Positions 43,312 through 52,068 of a stretch of 56,722 bases of DNA are shown piece by piece. The stretch's first letter is position 1. The number at the start of each line of letters is the position of its first letter. The notes beneath the pieces are model-generated. The model ran no database searches. It was not told the DNA's origin and saw only the letters and a program-made list of their open reading frames with translations. Where the stretch lies: the NCBI RefSeq assembly GCF_001440395.1, contig NZ_LLXZ01000194.1, positions 71,735-128,456 of the forward strand, given 5' to 3'. The translations under genes and the position numbers were made by a program. This DNA is from Bradyrhizobium jicamae (lineage in GTDB: Bacteria; Pseudomonadota; Alphaproteobacteria; Rhizobiales; Xanthobacteraceae).

Positions 43312-46104
43312 ATGTCTTCCCAGACCATGCCTTCCGAGATCGAGATCCGGCTCAACCGCAGCGATGAAACGCTGGCGATGGAGGAAGATGCCCGGTTGCG
43401 GACCGATATCCGCCTGCTCGGGCGCATTCTCGGCGATACCGTGCGCGATCAGGAGGGCGCCGACGTGTTCGACCTGGTCGAGCGCATCCGGCAGACCTCG
43501 ATCCGGTTCCACCGCGACGAGGACAGGCTGGCGCGGCGGGAACTGGAAACCATCCTCGACAGCATGTCGACCGCCGATACCGTGCGGATTGTCCGCGCCT
43601 TCAGCTATTTCTCGCATCTCGCCAACATCGCCGAGGACCAGAACAACATCCGCCAGATGCGCGGCCGCGGCCCCGGCGGCCCACGGCCGAGCCTGCTGAC
43701 CCAGACGCTGGCACATGCCAAGACGGCCGGGATCAGCGCAGCCGAACTGCGCCGCTTCTTCGGGGAAGCCCAGGTCAGCCCGGTGCTGACCGCGCATCCG
43801 ACCGAGGTCCGCCGCAAGAGCACGATCGACCGCGAGATGGAGATCGCCGGCCTGCTCGACCGGCGCGAGCGCGTCCAACTCACGCCGGAGGAGGCCGAGG
43901 CCTGCGACGAGCAGCTGCGCCGCGCCGTGCTCACACTGTGGCAGACCAACCTGTTGCGCCGGACCAAGCTGACCGTGCTGGACGAGGTCTCGAACGGTCT
44001 CTCCTTCTACGACTACACCTTCCTGCACGAGGTGCCGCGGCTGCATTGCGCGCTGGAGGATCGGCTCAACCGGGAAGAAGGCGGCACGCCCGGCGACCTG
44101 GCATCGTTCCTGACCATGGGAAGCTGGATCGGCGGCGACCGTGACGGCAACCCGTTCGTCACCGCCGATGTCATGCGCGGCACGCTGCGGCTGCAATCGA
44201 GCCGGGTGATGAGCTTCTATCTGGAGGAGTTGCACGTCCTCGGCTCGGAACTGTCGCTGGCGGCGCATCTTGCCGATGTCTCCGAAGAATTGCGCGCTTT
44301 GGCCGGGCGCTCGCCCGACTCCTCGCCGCACCGCAGCGGCGAACCGTACCGCCTCGCGGTCTCAGGCATCTATGCGCGGCTGACCGCGACGGCGCTGAAG
44401 CTCGAGATCGAAACGACGAGACGGCCGGTCGGCGAGGGCGCGCCGTATGAGAGCGTGCGGGAATTCAAGGCCGATCTCGATGTCCTCGATCGGTCGCTGA
44501 TTGCGAACAATTCGGGCGTGATCGCGCGCGGCCGTTTGCGCCTGTTGCGCCGTGCCGTGGATTGTTTCGGCTTCCACCTTGCGCGGCTCGACATCAGGCA
44601 GAACTCCGCGGTGCATGAGCGCACGGTGGCGGAACTGTTCGATGCGGCAATCCCGGGCATGTCCTATCTGGCGCTGAACGAGGAAGCTCGCGTCAGCCTG
44701 CTGCTGAGCGAATTACGCAGCGCAAGGCCGCTCAGTTCGGCCTTCGTCAGATACAGCGACGAAACGCTCAGCGAACTCGCGGTGTTCCGCGCCGCCGCGG
44801 AGGCGCATGCCCATTTCGGCCCCGACGTGATCCACCAATGCATCATCTCGATGTGCAAGGGCATGTCCGACATGCTGGAGGTGGCGGTGCTGTTGAAGGA
44901 GGTCGGCCTTATCAATCCCTCCGGCCGCAGCGCCATCAACATCGTGCCCCTGTTCGAGACCATCGAGGACCTGCAGGCCTCTTCCGGCATCATGGACCGG
45001 ATGCTGTCCTTCCATGATTATCGCCGGCTGGTCGACAGCCGCGGCGGCATTCAGGAAGTGATGCTTGGCTATTCCGACAGCAACAAGGATGGCGGCTTCG
45101 TCACCTCCGGCTGGGAGCTCTACAAGGCCGAGATCGGCCTCGTCGACGTGTTCGAGCGCCATCACGTCCGGCTGCGGCTGTTCCACGGCCGCGGCGGATC
45201 GGTCGGCCGCGGTGGCGGTCCGAGCTATGACGCCATCATCGCGCAGCCCGGCGGTGCCGTGAACGGCCAGATCCGCATCACCGAGCAGGGCGAAATCATC
45301 TCGAGCAAATATTCCAACCCCGAGGTCGGACGGAGCAACCTGGAAATCCTCGCGGCCGCGACGCTGGAGGCGAGCCTCCTGCATCCCCGGCAGAGCGCGC
45401 CGCGCAAGGAATATCTGACCGCGATGGAGGAACTGTCCGCGCTGGCCTTCAAGGCCTATCGCGGGCTGGTCTACGAGACTGAAGGCTTTGCCGATTATTT
45501 CTGGGGCTCCACCGTCATCACCGAAATCTCGACGCTCAACATCGGCAGCCGCCCGGCGTCGCGCAAGAAGACCCGCGAGATCGAAGACCTTCGCGCCATT
45601 CCCTGGGTGTTCAGCTGGGCGCAGTGCCGGCTGATGCTGCCGGGCTGGTACGGTTTCGGCTCGGCGGTCGAGACCTGGATCGCGGAACATCCGGAGCAGG
45701 GCATGCCGTTCCTGCAGGAGCTCTACCGCGAATGGCCGTTCTTCCGCACACTGTTGTCCAACATGGACATGGTGCTGGCCAAGAGCTCGATCGCGATCGC
45801 CTCGCGCTATGCCGAGCTGGTGCCTGACGTAGCCCTGCGCGAGAGTATTTTCGGCCGCATCCGGCGCGAATGGCACTCCTCGATCGAGACGCTGCTCGAC
45901 ATCATGGGGCACGAACGCCTGCTGCAGGGCAACCCGCTGCTGGACCGCTCGATCCGCAACCGCTTTCCCTATCTCGATCCGCTCAACCATGTGCAGGTCG
46001 AGCTGTTGAAGGAGCACCGCGCGCAGAACCCGGATGAGCAGGTGCTGCGCGGGATTCAGCTCACGATCAACGGGATATCGGCGGGGCTGCGGAACAGCGG
46101 GTGA
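43312..46104 (+). CDS. ppc: phosphoenolpyruvate carboxylase
   Basis: A 930-residue enzyme that carboxylates PEP with bicarbonate to oxaloacetate, refilling the TCA cycle. The catalytic histidine motif V-L-T-A-H-P-T-E is near residue 162, G-G-D-R-D-G-N-P-F near 276, the substrate loop F-H-G-R-G-G-S-V-G-R-G-G-G-P near 625, and R-I-T-E-Q-G-E-I near 656. G-Y-S-D-S-N-K-D-G-G is present, and the chain ends in the conserved N-G-I-S-A-G-L-R-N-S-G. No plant-type N-terminal phosphorylation motif is seen, as expected for bacteria. It is flanked by a family D and a family B repeat and seems to be transcribed alone. Confidence 0.98.
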   Translation: MSSQTMPSEIEIRLNRSDETLAMEEDARLRTDIRLLGRILGDTVRDQEGADVFDLVERIRQTSIRFHRDEDRLARRELETILDSMSTADTVRIVRAFSYFSHLANIAEDQNNIRQMRGRGPGGPRPSLLTQTLAHAKTAGISAAELRRFFGEAQVSPVLTAHPTEVRRKSTIDREMEIAGLLDRRERVQLTPEEAEACDEQLRRAVLTLWQTNLLRRTKLTVLDEVSNGLSFYDYTFLHEVPRLHCALEDRLNREEGGTPGDLASFLTMGSWIGGDRDGNPFVTADVMRGTLRLQSSRVMSFYLEELHVLGSELSLAAHLADVSEELRALAGRSPDSSPHRSGEPYRLAVSGIYARLTATALKLEIETTRRPVGEGAPYESVREFKADLDVLDRSLIANNSGVIARGRLRLLRRAVDCFGFHLARLDIRQNSAVHERTVAELFDAAIPGMSYLALNEEARVSLLLSELRSARPLSSAFVRYSDETLSELAVFRAAAEAHAHFGPDVIHQCIISMCKGMSDMLEVAVLLKEVGLINPSGRSAINIVPLFETIEDLQASSGIMDRMLSFHDYRRLVDSRGGIQEVMLGYSDSNKDGGFVTSGWELYKAEIGLVDVFERHHVRLRLFHGRGGSVGRGGGPSYDAIIAQPGGAVNGQIRITEQGEIISSKYSNPEVGRSNLEILAAATLEASLLHPRQSAPRKEYLTAMEELSALAFKAYRGLVYETEGFADYFWGSTVITEISTLNIGSRPASRKKTREIEDLRAIPWVFSWAQCRLMLPGWYGFGSAVETWIAEHPEQGMPFLQELYREWPFFRTLLSNMDMVLAKSSIAIASRYAELVPDVALRESIFGRIRREWHSSIETLLDIMGHERLLQGNPLLDRSIRNRFPYLDPLNHVQVELLKEHRAQNPDEQVLRGIQLTINGISAGLRNSG

Positions 46105-46125
46105 GGTGAAGCGACGGCCTCACCC

Positions 46126-46211
46126 CGTCATTGCGAGCGCAGCGAAGCAATCCATCTTTCCGAATGCGCGGATGGATGGATTGCTTCGTCGCTTCGCTCC
46201 TCGCAATGACG
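46126..46211. repeat. palindromic intergenic repeat, family B, copy 4
   Basis: CGTCATTGCGAGCGCAGCGA and its complement ending CTCCTCGCAATGAC, with AAGCAATCCATC / GATGGATTGCTTC inner arms. It lies between the convergent ppc and SMP-30-like genes, and probably marks both 3' ends. Confidence 0.9.
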
Positions 46212-46230
46212 CGGAGAAGCCTTCATGCAC

Positions 46231-47397
46231 TCACGGCTTCATCGCACCCTGCGCGCTGGTGTAGACGGCATAGAGCGATGACGAGCCGCAGATGTAGAGT
46301 CTGTTGCGCTGCTGGCCGCCGAAGCACAAATTGGCGACGGTTTCCGGGATGTGGATCTTGCCGAGGAGGTCGCCGTCCGCCGTGTAGCAGCGCACGCCGT
46401 CCTCATTCGGATCGCCCCAACCCACGGAGCACCAAAGGCGGCCTTCACGATCGCAGCGCAGCCCGTCGGTAATGCTGGGCTTGGGCATATCAGCAAAGAC
46501 CTTGCTGTTCGAAAGCTTTCCGGCCGCGAGATCCACGTCGAACACGCGGATATGCGACGGGTTGTCCGGCCCGTCGGTGAAGCCGGTATCGCAGATATAG
46601 AGCTTCTTCTCGTCAGGCGAGAAGCAAAGGCCGTTCGGCTGCACGAAGTCATCGACCACCATCTTGATGTCACCGGATTTCGGATCCACCCGGAAGACGT
46701 TCTTCTTGTCCTGCTCGGCGTCGGCCTTGATGCCCTCGTAAAAGCCGCCGATGCCATAGGCGGGGTCGCAGAACCAGATCGAACCGTCGGCCGCGACGAC
46801 CGCGTCGTTCGGCGAGTTCAGTTTCTTGCCGTTGTATTTGTCGGCGATGATCGTGATCGAGCCGTCGAGCTCGGTCCGGGTGACGCGGCGGCCCGAATGC
46901 TCGCAGGTGATCAGCCGTCCCTCGCGATCGATCGTGTTGCCGTTCGAGTTCATCGAGGGCTGGCGATAGACGCTGAGATGCCCGTCATCTTCTGAAAAGC
47001 GCATGATGCGGTTGTTGGGAATGTCGCTGAACAGAACATATCGCCCCGCCGGAAAGTAGACCGGGCCTTCGGCCCAGCGGAACCCGGTCGCGACGCGCTC
47101 GACCGCCATGGTGCCGGCGAAGGCCGGAAAGCCCGTCGGCCCGAACGAAACCTTCGGCTTCTTCATCGACTCCAGGCGAGCATCCGGATAGCGGGCGCCG
47201 GTAAGCGGGCCGAGTGGCAGGGGCGGCGATGCCGTGGTCGGTGCGGCGGTCTGGCCGAGCGGCGCCACGGAGGCGGCAGAAGCCGTCTTCATCGTTACAG
47301 CCGAGGCGGCGAGTGCTGCCGCGCCGGTCAGTATCTTGCGACGGTCAAGGCCGCCGCCCTGTTGGTGGGGATCGGAAAAGGTCAGCGAGGTTGTCAT
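46231..47397 (-). CDS. Tat-exported SMP-30/gluconolactonase-like beta-propeller protein
   Basis: A 388-residue six-bladed propeller protein of the SMP-30/gluconolactonase/LRE family, which hydrolyses lactones or related esters with a bound divalent metal. The twin-arginine signal is L-D-R-R-K-I-L-T-G-A-A-A (about 16-27), implying export. Metal-site-type segments visible are R-W-A-E-G-P-V-Y-F (about 110), L-N-S-P-N-D-A-V-V-A-A-D-G (about 195), Q-P-N-G-L-C-F-S-P-D-E (about 260) and D-G-L-R-C-D-R-E-G. The ATG at 47397 has a GGGAGGAAATC ribosome site; longer in-frame starts run into a family A repeat. Substrate is unknown. Confidence 0.92.
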   Translation of the reverse strand: MTTSLTFSDPHQQGGGLDRRKILTGAAALAASAVTMKTASAASVAPLGQTAAPTTASPPLPLGPLTGARYPDARLESMKKPKVSFGPTGFPAFAGTMAVERVATGFRWAEGPVYFPAGRYVLFSDIPNNRIMRFSEDDGHLSVYRQPSMNSNGNTIDREGRLITCEHSGRRVTRTELDGSITIIADKYNGKKLNSPNDAVVAADGSIWFCDPAYGIGGFYEGIKADAEQDKKNVFRVDPKSGDIKMVVDDFVQPNGLCFSPDEKKLYICDTGFTDGPDNPSHIRVFDVDLAAGKLSNSKVFADMPKPSITDGLRCDREGRLWCSVGWGDPNEDGVRCYTADGDLLGKIHIPETVANLCFGGQQRNRLYICGSSSLYAVYTSAQGAMKP

Positions 47398-47509
47398 GAT
47401 TTCCTCCCGTGTATTTTTTGTTGGGAGGAAAAACATCGGCCCGCATTCCGGCATAAAGCGGGCGGGCTGAAGGTGGAGTAGCCAGAATGGCGGCGCAGCG
47501 TAGCAGTTT

Positions 47510-47602
47510 GTCGGGTGGGCGAAGCGCAGCGTGCCCACCATTTCCGACCGGGATCGCCGATAGATGGTGGGCACGACGCTACGCGTCTTTGCCCACCCTA
47601 CG
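47510..47602. repeat. palindromic intergenic repeat, family A, copy 8
   Basis: CGGGTGGGCGAAGCGCAGCG at the left and TTTGCCCACCCTACGG at the right, with GTGCCCACCAT / ATGGTGGGCAC inside. The left outer arm is slightly diverged. It lies between the SDR stop (47621) and the SMP-30-like gene start. Confidence 0.85.
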
Positions 47603-47620
47603 GTCGTGCGTCGTAAGCGC

Positions 47621-48535
47621 TCAGATCGGATCCCACGTAAAGATATCGGCTGAGCGGTCGAGCGCGGTGAACGATCCCTTCAGCGCCGGCATGCCGTGCT
47701 CGGCAATGGTCTGCGGCGTCCAGCCTTCGCCGCGGTGAACCGAGCGGACCGGACGATTCTGGCTGAACAGGAAAATCTCGTTCATGCGCACGCCGAAGAT
47801 CTGCCCGGTGACGTCCTTGGCGGCATCGGAGAGCAGGTGGGCGCAGACCGGCGCGATCTTCTCCGGTCCCATCTGCTTGATCTTCTCGACGCGCGCCTTC
47901 TCGGCGTCGGTCCCGGTCGGGATGGTGCCGATCATGCGGGTCCAGGCGAACGGCGAGACGCAGTTCGAGCGCACGTTGAAGCGGCCCATGTCGAGCGCGA
48001 TCGACTTCGACAGGCCGACGATGCCGAGCTTGGCGGCGGCGTAATTGGCCTGGCCGAAATTGCCGATCAGGCCCGAGGTCGAGGTGAAGTGCACGAAGGC
48101 GCCGCTCTCCTGCTCGCGGTAGATCCGCGCTGCGGCGTGAGAGACGTAGAACGAGCCCATCAGATGCACCTTGATGACGGCCTCGAAGGCTTCCACGCTC
48201 ATCTTGTGGAAGATCATGTCGCGCAGGATGCCGGCATTGTTGACGACGCCGTCGAGCCGGCCGAAATGATCGGTCGCGGTCTTCACGATCTTGCTGGCGG
48301 GGATCGCTTCCGCCACCGACTCGAAATTGGCCACTGCAGTACCGCCGCGCTTCTTGATCTCCTCGACCACTTCCTCGGCGGGCGCCGCGCTCGTACCGGC
48401 GCCGTCGGCCGCGCCGCCGGGGTCGTTGACGACGACCTTGGCGCCTTCGGCCGCGCAGAGCAGCGCGATCTCGCGGCCGATGCCGCGGCCTGCGCCGGTG
48501 ACGATGATGACTTTGTCTTGCAGTGATTTTGCCAT
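47621..48535 (-). CDS. SDR, MFE-2-like 3-hydroxyacyl-CoA dehydrogenase type
   Basis: A 304-residue SDR with T-G-A-G-R-G-I-G (about 13-20), N-N-A-G-I-L-R-D (about 99-106), catalytic Ser in F-T-S-T-S-G and Y-A-A-A-K (about 168-172). The N-N-A-G-I-L-R-D motif and the roughly 45-residue C-terminal extension match the hydroxyacyl-CoA dehydrogenase domain of peroxisomal multifunctional enzyme type 2. It should oxidise 3-hydroxyacyl-CoA. The frame is open far upstream, but the ATG at 48535 is at the normal position for the cofactor motif. The thiolase and OB-fold genes upstream on the same strand supply the next pathway step. Confidence 0.9.
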   Translation of the reverse strand: MAKSLQDKVIIVTGAGRGIGREIALLCAAEGAKVVVNDPGGAADGAGTSAAPAEEVVEEIKKRGGTAVANFESVAEAIPASKIVKTATDHFGRLDGVVNNAGILRDMIFHKMSVEAFEAVIKVHLMGSFYVSHAAARIYREQESGAFVHFTSTSGLIGNFGQANYAAAKLGIVGLSKSIALDMGRFNVRSNCVSPFAWTRMIGTIPTGTDAEKARVEKIKQMGPEKIAPVCAHLLSDAAKDVTGQIFGVRMNEIFLFSQNRPVRSVHRGEGWTPQTIAEHGMPALKGSFTALDRSADIFTWDPI

Positions 48536-48554
48536 GGGGTTCTCCTGTTGTTGT

Positions 48555-48636
48555 CGGTCATTCCGAGGCCCGCGAAGCGGGAACCCGGAATCTCGAGATT
48601 CCGGGTTCGATGCTGCGCATCGCCCCGGAATGACCG
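48555..48636. repeat. palindromic intergenic repeat, family C, copy 2
   Basis: Outer arms GGTCATTCCGAGG and CCCCGGAATGACC with the same central perfect palindrome CCCGGAATCTCGAGATTCCG as copy 1. It starts about 20 bases upstream of the SDR ATG and ends just before the thiolase stop, both genes being on the minus strand. Confidence 0.88.
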
Positions 48637-48642
48637 ACGTGA

Positions 48643-49782
48643 TTACTTCTCGTTCGTAAAGATGATCGTACCTGACGCCGCGAACATGCCGCCGACGCCG
48701 TGGCAGACCGAAATCTTCGCGTCCTTGACCTGCGCCGGCGCGATGCCGCGCATCTGCCGCACGCTCTCCTGCAGCGCGTACATGCCGTACATGCCGGAGT
48801 GCATATAGCTGAGGCCGCCGCCGTTGGTGTTGAGCGGCAGCTTGCCGCCGGGGCGGGTATTGCCGTCGGCGATGAATTTTCCGGTCTCTTCGTGCGGCAT
48901 GAAGCCGAGATCGCCGAGGCCAAAAAGCGGCAGATGCGCAAAGGCGTCGTAGATCATGAGATGATCGACGTCCTTGTGGGTGATGCCGGCCTCCTTGAAG
49001 GCGGTCGGCCCCGCGACCTTGAAGGCGCGCGAGGAGTTGAACGTCTCCATCTGGCTGACCATCGGCGTTTCCACGCTCTCGCCGGTGCCGAGAATATAGA
49101 CCGGCTTTTTCGGAAAGTCCTTGGCGCGGTCGGCCGAGGTGAGGATCAGCGCGCCGCCGCCGTCGGTGACGAGGCAGCATTGCAGCAGGCGGAACGGGTA
49201 GGCGATCATTCGCGAGTTGAGCACGTCGGCGACCGTGATCGGGTCCTTCATCATCGCGCGCGGGTTCTTCGCCGCCCATTCGCGCTGGGCGACCGCGACC
49301 ATGGCGATCTGCTCATGGGTGATGCCGTAGGTCTTCATGTAGCGCAGCACGGGAATCGGGAACATGCTGGGCGGGCCGTAGACGCCGAATGGCGCCTCGA
49401 ACTGGCCGTTGAGGCTGTCGGCTGGTGTCGAGCGCGGCAATTTTCCGATCATCGACTTGCCGCTTTCGGCATGTGTGATCAGCACGGTCTTGCAGAGCCC
49501 TGCCTCGATCGCCGCCGCCGCATGGCGGACGTGCAGCATGAACGAGCAGCCGCCCACGGACGTGCCGTCGACCCAGGTCGGCGTGATGCCGAGATAGTGC
49601 GCGATCTGCTGCGGGGTTTCGACCGCGGTTGCGATGCCGTCGATGTCGGATAGCTTTAATCCGGCATCGGCGATGGCGTTGAGCGCCGCATCCGCGTGAA
49701 GCTGGATCTGCGACATGTTGGGGATGACACCGAGTTCGGTGGTCTCGGCTGCGCCGACGACGGCGACCTGATTTCTGCGCAT
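48643..49782 (-). CDS. thiolase / lipid-transfer-type acetyl-CoA acetyltransferase
   Basis: A 379-residue SCP2-thiolase-like protein. The N-terminus V-A-V-V-G-A-A-E-T-T-E is typical, and unlike the thiolase-like protein at 12223-13743 it has a Cys at the expected nucleophile position (S-V-G-G-C-S-F-M, about 76-83). The later D-A-F-A-H-L-P-L and C-H-G-V-G-G-M-F-A-A-S-G segments hold the His and Cys/Gly regions of the active site. The OB-fold/zinc-ribbon gene ends four bases upstream, and proteins of these two families commonly form a complex in steroid side-chain and acyl-CoA degradation. Substrate is unknown. Confidence 0.9.
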   Translation of the reverse strand: MRRNQVAVVGAAETTELGVIPNMSQIQLHADAALNAIADAGLKLSDIDGIATAVETPQQIAHYLGITPTWVDGTSVGGCSFMLHVRHAAAAIEAGLCKTVLITHAESGKSMIGKLPRSTPADSLNGQFEAPFGVYGPPSMFPIPVLRYMKTYGITHEQIAMVAVAQREWAAKNPRAMMKDPITVADVLNSRMIAYPFRLLQCCLVTDGGGALILTSADRAKDFPKKPVYILGTGESVETPMVSQMETFNSSRAFKVAGPTAFKEAGITHKDVDHLMIYDAFAHLPLFGLGDLGFMPHEETGKFIADGNTRPGGKLPLNTNGGGLSYMHSGMYGMYALQESVRQMRGIAPAQVKDAKISVCHGVGGMFAASGTIIFTNEK

Positions 49783-49786
49783 ATGC

Positions 49787-50200
49787 TTAACCCTTCGCCG
49801 GACGGAACAGGGGAAGGGTGATCTTGTCGTCGAGTTTTTCGAACGCGACCTCGAGCTTCATGTCGAGCTCCAGCGCCTCGGGCGTCTGCGGGCAATCGAT
49901 GATGTTGCTCATCATGCGCGGGCCCTCGTCGAGTTCGACGACGGCGATGGCATAGGGCGGCGTGAAGCCGGGCGCCGCGGGACGGTGGTTGATGACGTAG
50001 CTGTAGAGCTTGCCCTTGCCGCTCGCCTTGAACACGGAGACCTTGCGCGAGGCGCAGGAGGGGCAGAACGGGCGCGGCGGGAAATAGACGTTGGCGCAGG
50101 CATCGCAGCGCTGCAGGCGCAATTCGCCGGCCTGCGTTCCATCCCAGAAATGCTGGGTTTCCGGTGTGGGTTTTGGTCTCGCGCGGGCGGGCTCGGCCAT
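49787..50200 (-). CDS. zinc-ribbon OB-fold protein (DUF35/ChsH2-like)
   Basis: A 137-residue protein with a rubredoxin-like zinc ribbon C-D-A-C ... C-P-S-C (about 33-52) followed by an OB fold (K-G-K-L-Y-S-Y-V-I-N-H-R-P onward). Members pair with thiolase or hydratase proteins and help bind acyl-CoA. The thiolase start lies four bases after its stop, so translation is probably coupled. The ATG at 50200 is preferred over the longer frame starting at 50278. It is divergent from the AtuA operon with 183 bases between starts. Confidence 0.9.
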   Translation of the reverse strand: MAEPARARPKPTPETQHFWDGTQAGELRLQRCDACANVYFPPRPFCPSCASRKVSVFKASGKGKLYSYVINHRPAAPGFTPPYAIAVVELDEGPRMMSNIIDCPQTPEALELDMKLEVAFEKLDDKITLPLFRPAKG

Positions 50201-50383
50201 GCGGCAATTTCTCCTTGGGAGGTCGGGCGCTTGCTTAGCTGTTGTGATCTTGATGCGACATTGACTGTGAACCGTCAACGGTTCTACGGCAGCGGTGATT
50301 GCATGGCCGCATTCCTGCGCCCGAGAGCGCTTGTATGCCAGTAATTTTCCGCGCTAGGGTATTTGCAGCGACAGGGAGACGAT

Positions 50384-51724
50384 GTGCGAACGATACGAAT
50401 AGGGTCCGGCGCCGGCTATTCGGGCGATCGCATCGAGCCTGCGATCGAACTCGCCGAGAAGGGTGATATCCAGTACCTCGTGTTCGAATGTCTCGGGGAA
50501 CGAACGGTCGCGCTGGCGCAGCAGGCGCGCATGAAGAATCCCGACAGCGGCTATGATCCATTGCTTGAGGAACGGATGCGCGCGGTGCTTCCGGTCTGCG
50601 CCGCAAAGGGTATCAAGATCGTAACCAACATGGGGGCAGCCAATCCGGAAGCGGCCGCGCGAAAGACTGCCGACATCGCCAGGTCGCTCGGACTGCCGTC
50701 TCTGAAAGTGGCCGCCATCGTCGGCGACGACGTACTCGACGCCTGCAAGGCCGGCGATCTGCCGATCATGGAATTCGACGGCACCATCAAGCAACTCGGC
50801 AACCGGCTGTTGTCGGCGAACGCCTATCTCGGCGCCGAGCCGATGGCGCAGGCGCTCGCTGCGGGCGCCGATATCGTCATCACCGGCAGGGCATCCGATC
50901 CGGCGCTGTTCCTGGCGCCGATGATCCATGCCTTTGGCTGGGCGATGGATGACTGGAATCTGCTCGGGCAGGGGACGGTCGCTGGGCATCTGCTGGAGTG
51001 CGCCGGCCAGATCACCGGCGGCTATTTTGCCGATCCCGGTTACAAGGATGTGGCTGATCTCGCTCGGCTCGGGTTTCCGATTGGAGAGGTCGGCGAGGAT
51101 GGCAGCCTTGTCGTCACCAAGGTTGCGGGGGCGGGCGGTGCGGTTACGGCGCAGACCTGCAAGGAACAGTTGCTGTACGAGGTCCACGACCCGACAAAAT
51201 ATTTCCAGCCGGATGTGGTCGCCGATTTCTCGCAGGTGAAGATCGAGGAAATCGGACCGGATCGCGTCCGTGTCAGCGGTGGGCGCGGCGCGAAGCGAAC
51301 CGATACGCTGAAGGTCTCGGTCGGCTATGTCGACAGCTATATCGGTGAGGGACAGATCTCCTATGCCGGCCCCGGCGCGCTGGCGCGGGGAAGGCTGGCG
51401 CTGGAGATCGTGCGTGAGCGGCTGAAGCTCACCAATGTTGCTGCAAGCGAATTGCGGTTCGAACTGGTCGGCGTCGATTCCCTGCACGGGCCCGAAGTTT
51501 CCGCGCGCGCCGCCGAACCGTATGAGGTGCGTGTGCGTGTTTCCGGCCGCACCGAGAATTTGCGCGAGGCGATCAGGATCGGGAACGAGGTCGAAACGCT
51601 CTACACCAACGGTCCGGCCGCGGGCGGCGGCGCGTGGAAATCGGCGCGCGATGTGGTGGCGGTCGCTTCCGTACTGCTGCCGCGCGAGCTGGCAAAGCCG
51701 CAGATCCGGTTTGTGGGGGCTTAA
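50384..51724 (+). CDS. AtuA-family acyclic terpene utilisation protein (DUF1446), main domain
   Basis: About 446 residues matching the DUF1446/AtuA family: R-I-G-S-G-A-G-Y-S-G-D-R (about 5-16), E-C-L-G-E-R-T near 38, N-M-G-A-A-N-P near 85, and A-D-I-V-I-T-G-R-A-S-D-P-A-L-F near 165. AtuA is needed for citronellol/geraniol catabolism in Pseudomonas, but its reaction is unproven. The start is taken as GTG 50384 after CAGGGAGACGAT; TTG 50363 is an alternative. The usual C-terminal ferredoxin-like domain is missing here and is encoded by the next gene. It is first in a four-gene operon with an amidase and a DUF2848 protein. Confidence 0.88.
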   Translation: MRTIRIGSGAGYSGDRIEPAIELAEKGDIQYLVFECLGERTVALAQQARMKNPDSGYDPLLEERMRAVLPVCAAKGIKIVTNMGAANPEAAARKTADIARSLGLPSLKVAAIVGDDVLDACKAGDLPIMEFDGTIKQLGNRLLSANAYLGAEPMAQALAAGADIVITGRASDPALFLAPMIHAFGWAMDDWNLLGQGTVAGHLLECAGQITGGYFADPGYKDVADLARLGFPIGEVGEDGSLVVTKVAGAGGAVTAQTCKEQLLYEVHDPTKYFQPDVVADFSQVKIEEIGPDRVRVSGGRGAKRTDTLKVSVGYVDSYIGEGQISYAGPGALARGRLALEIVRERLKLTNVAASELRFELVGVDSLHGPEVSARAAEPYEVRVRVSGRTENLREAIRIGNEVETLYTNGPAAGGGAWKSARDVVAVASVLLPRELAKPQIRFVGA

Positions 51725-51725
51725 G

Positions 51726-52046
51726 GTGAAGCTGCGCGAGATCGCTCATTCCCGCACCGGCGACAAGGGCAATGTCTCCAACATCTCCGTCATCGCCTAT
51801 GATGCGAAGCACTATCCGCTGTTGCTGGAGCAGGTCACGGCCGCGCGGGTGAAATCGCATTTCGCCGGCGTTGTCCAGGGCGAGGTGGTTCGTTATGAAC
51901 TACCCAATCTTTCTGCGCTGAATTTCGTGATGGACCAGGCGCTGGGAGGCGGCGTAACGCGCTCGCTGGCCCTCGATGCCCACGGCAAATCTTTGAGTTC
52001 GGCGCTGCTTGATCTCGACATCATACCCGCGCCGGAAAGCAAATAA
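51726..52046 (+). CDS. AtuA-like C-terminal (ferredoxin-fold-like) domain as a separate protein
   Basis: A 106-residue protein beginning at GTG 51726, one base after the AtuA stop. Motifs I-A-H-S-R-T-G-D-K-G-N-V-S-N-I (about 6-20), Y-E-L-P-N-L-S-A-L-N-F-V (about 56-67) and L-G-G-G-V-T-R-S-L match the C-terminal domain that in many AtuA proteins is fused to the main part. The separate coding seems genuine: spacing is operon-like, with a GTG start and no sign of an accidental frameshift in the surrounding codon pattern. It probably forms a complex with the upstream product. Confidence 0.85.
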   Translation: MKLREIAHSRTGDKGNVSNISVIAYDAKHYPLLLEQVTAARVKSHFAGVVQGEVVRYELPNLSALNFVMDQALGGGVTRSLALDAHGKSLSSALLDLDIIPAPESK

Positions 52047-52068
52047 CAAAAGAGAGCGACCGACGATC

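Noticed and set aside
48536..49279. Upstream extension of the SDR frame (248 codons) that would fuse it to a preceding domain
   Set aside because: The extension runs antiparallel in phase to the thiolase gene and through a family C repeat; the SDR cofactor motif is at its normal place only from 48535.
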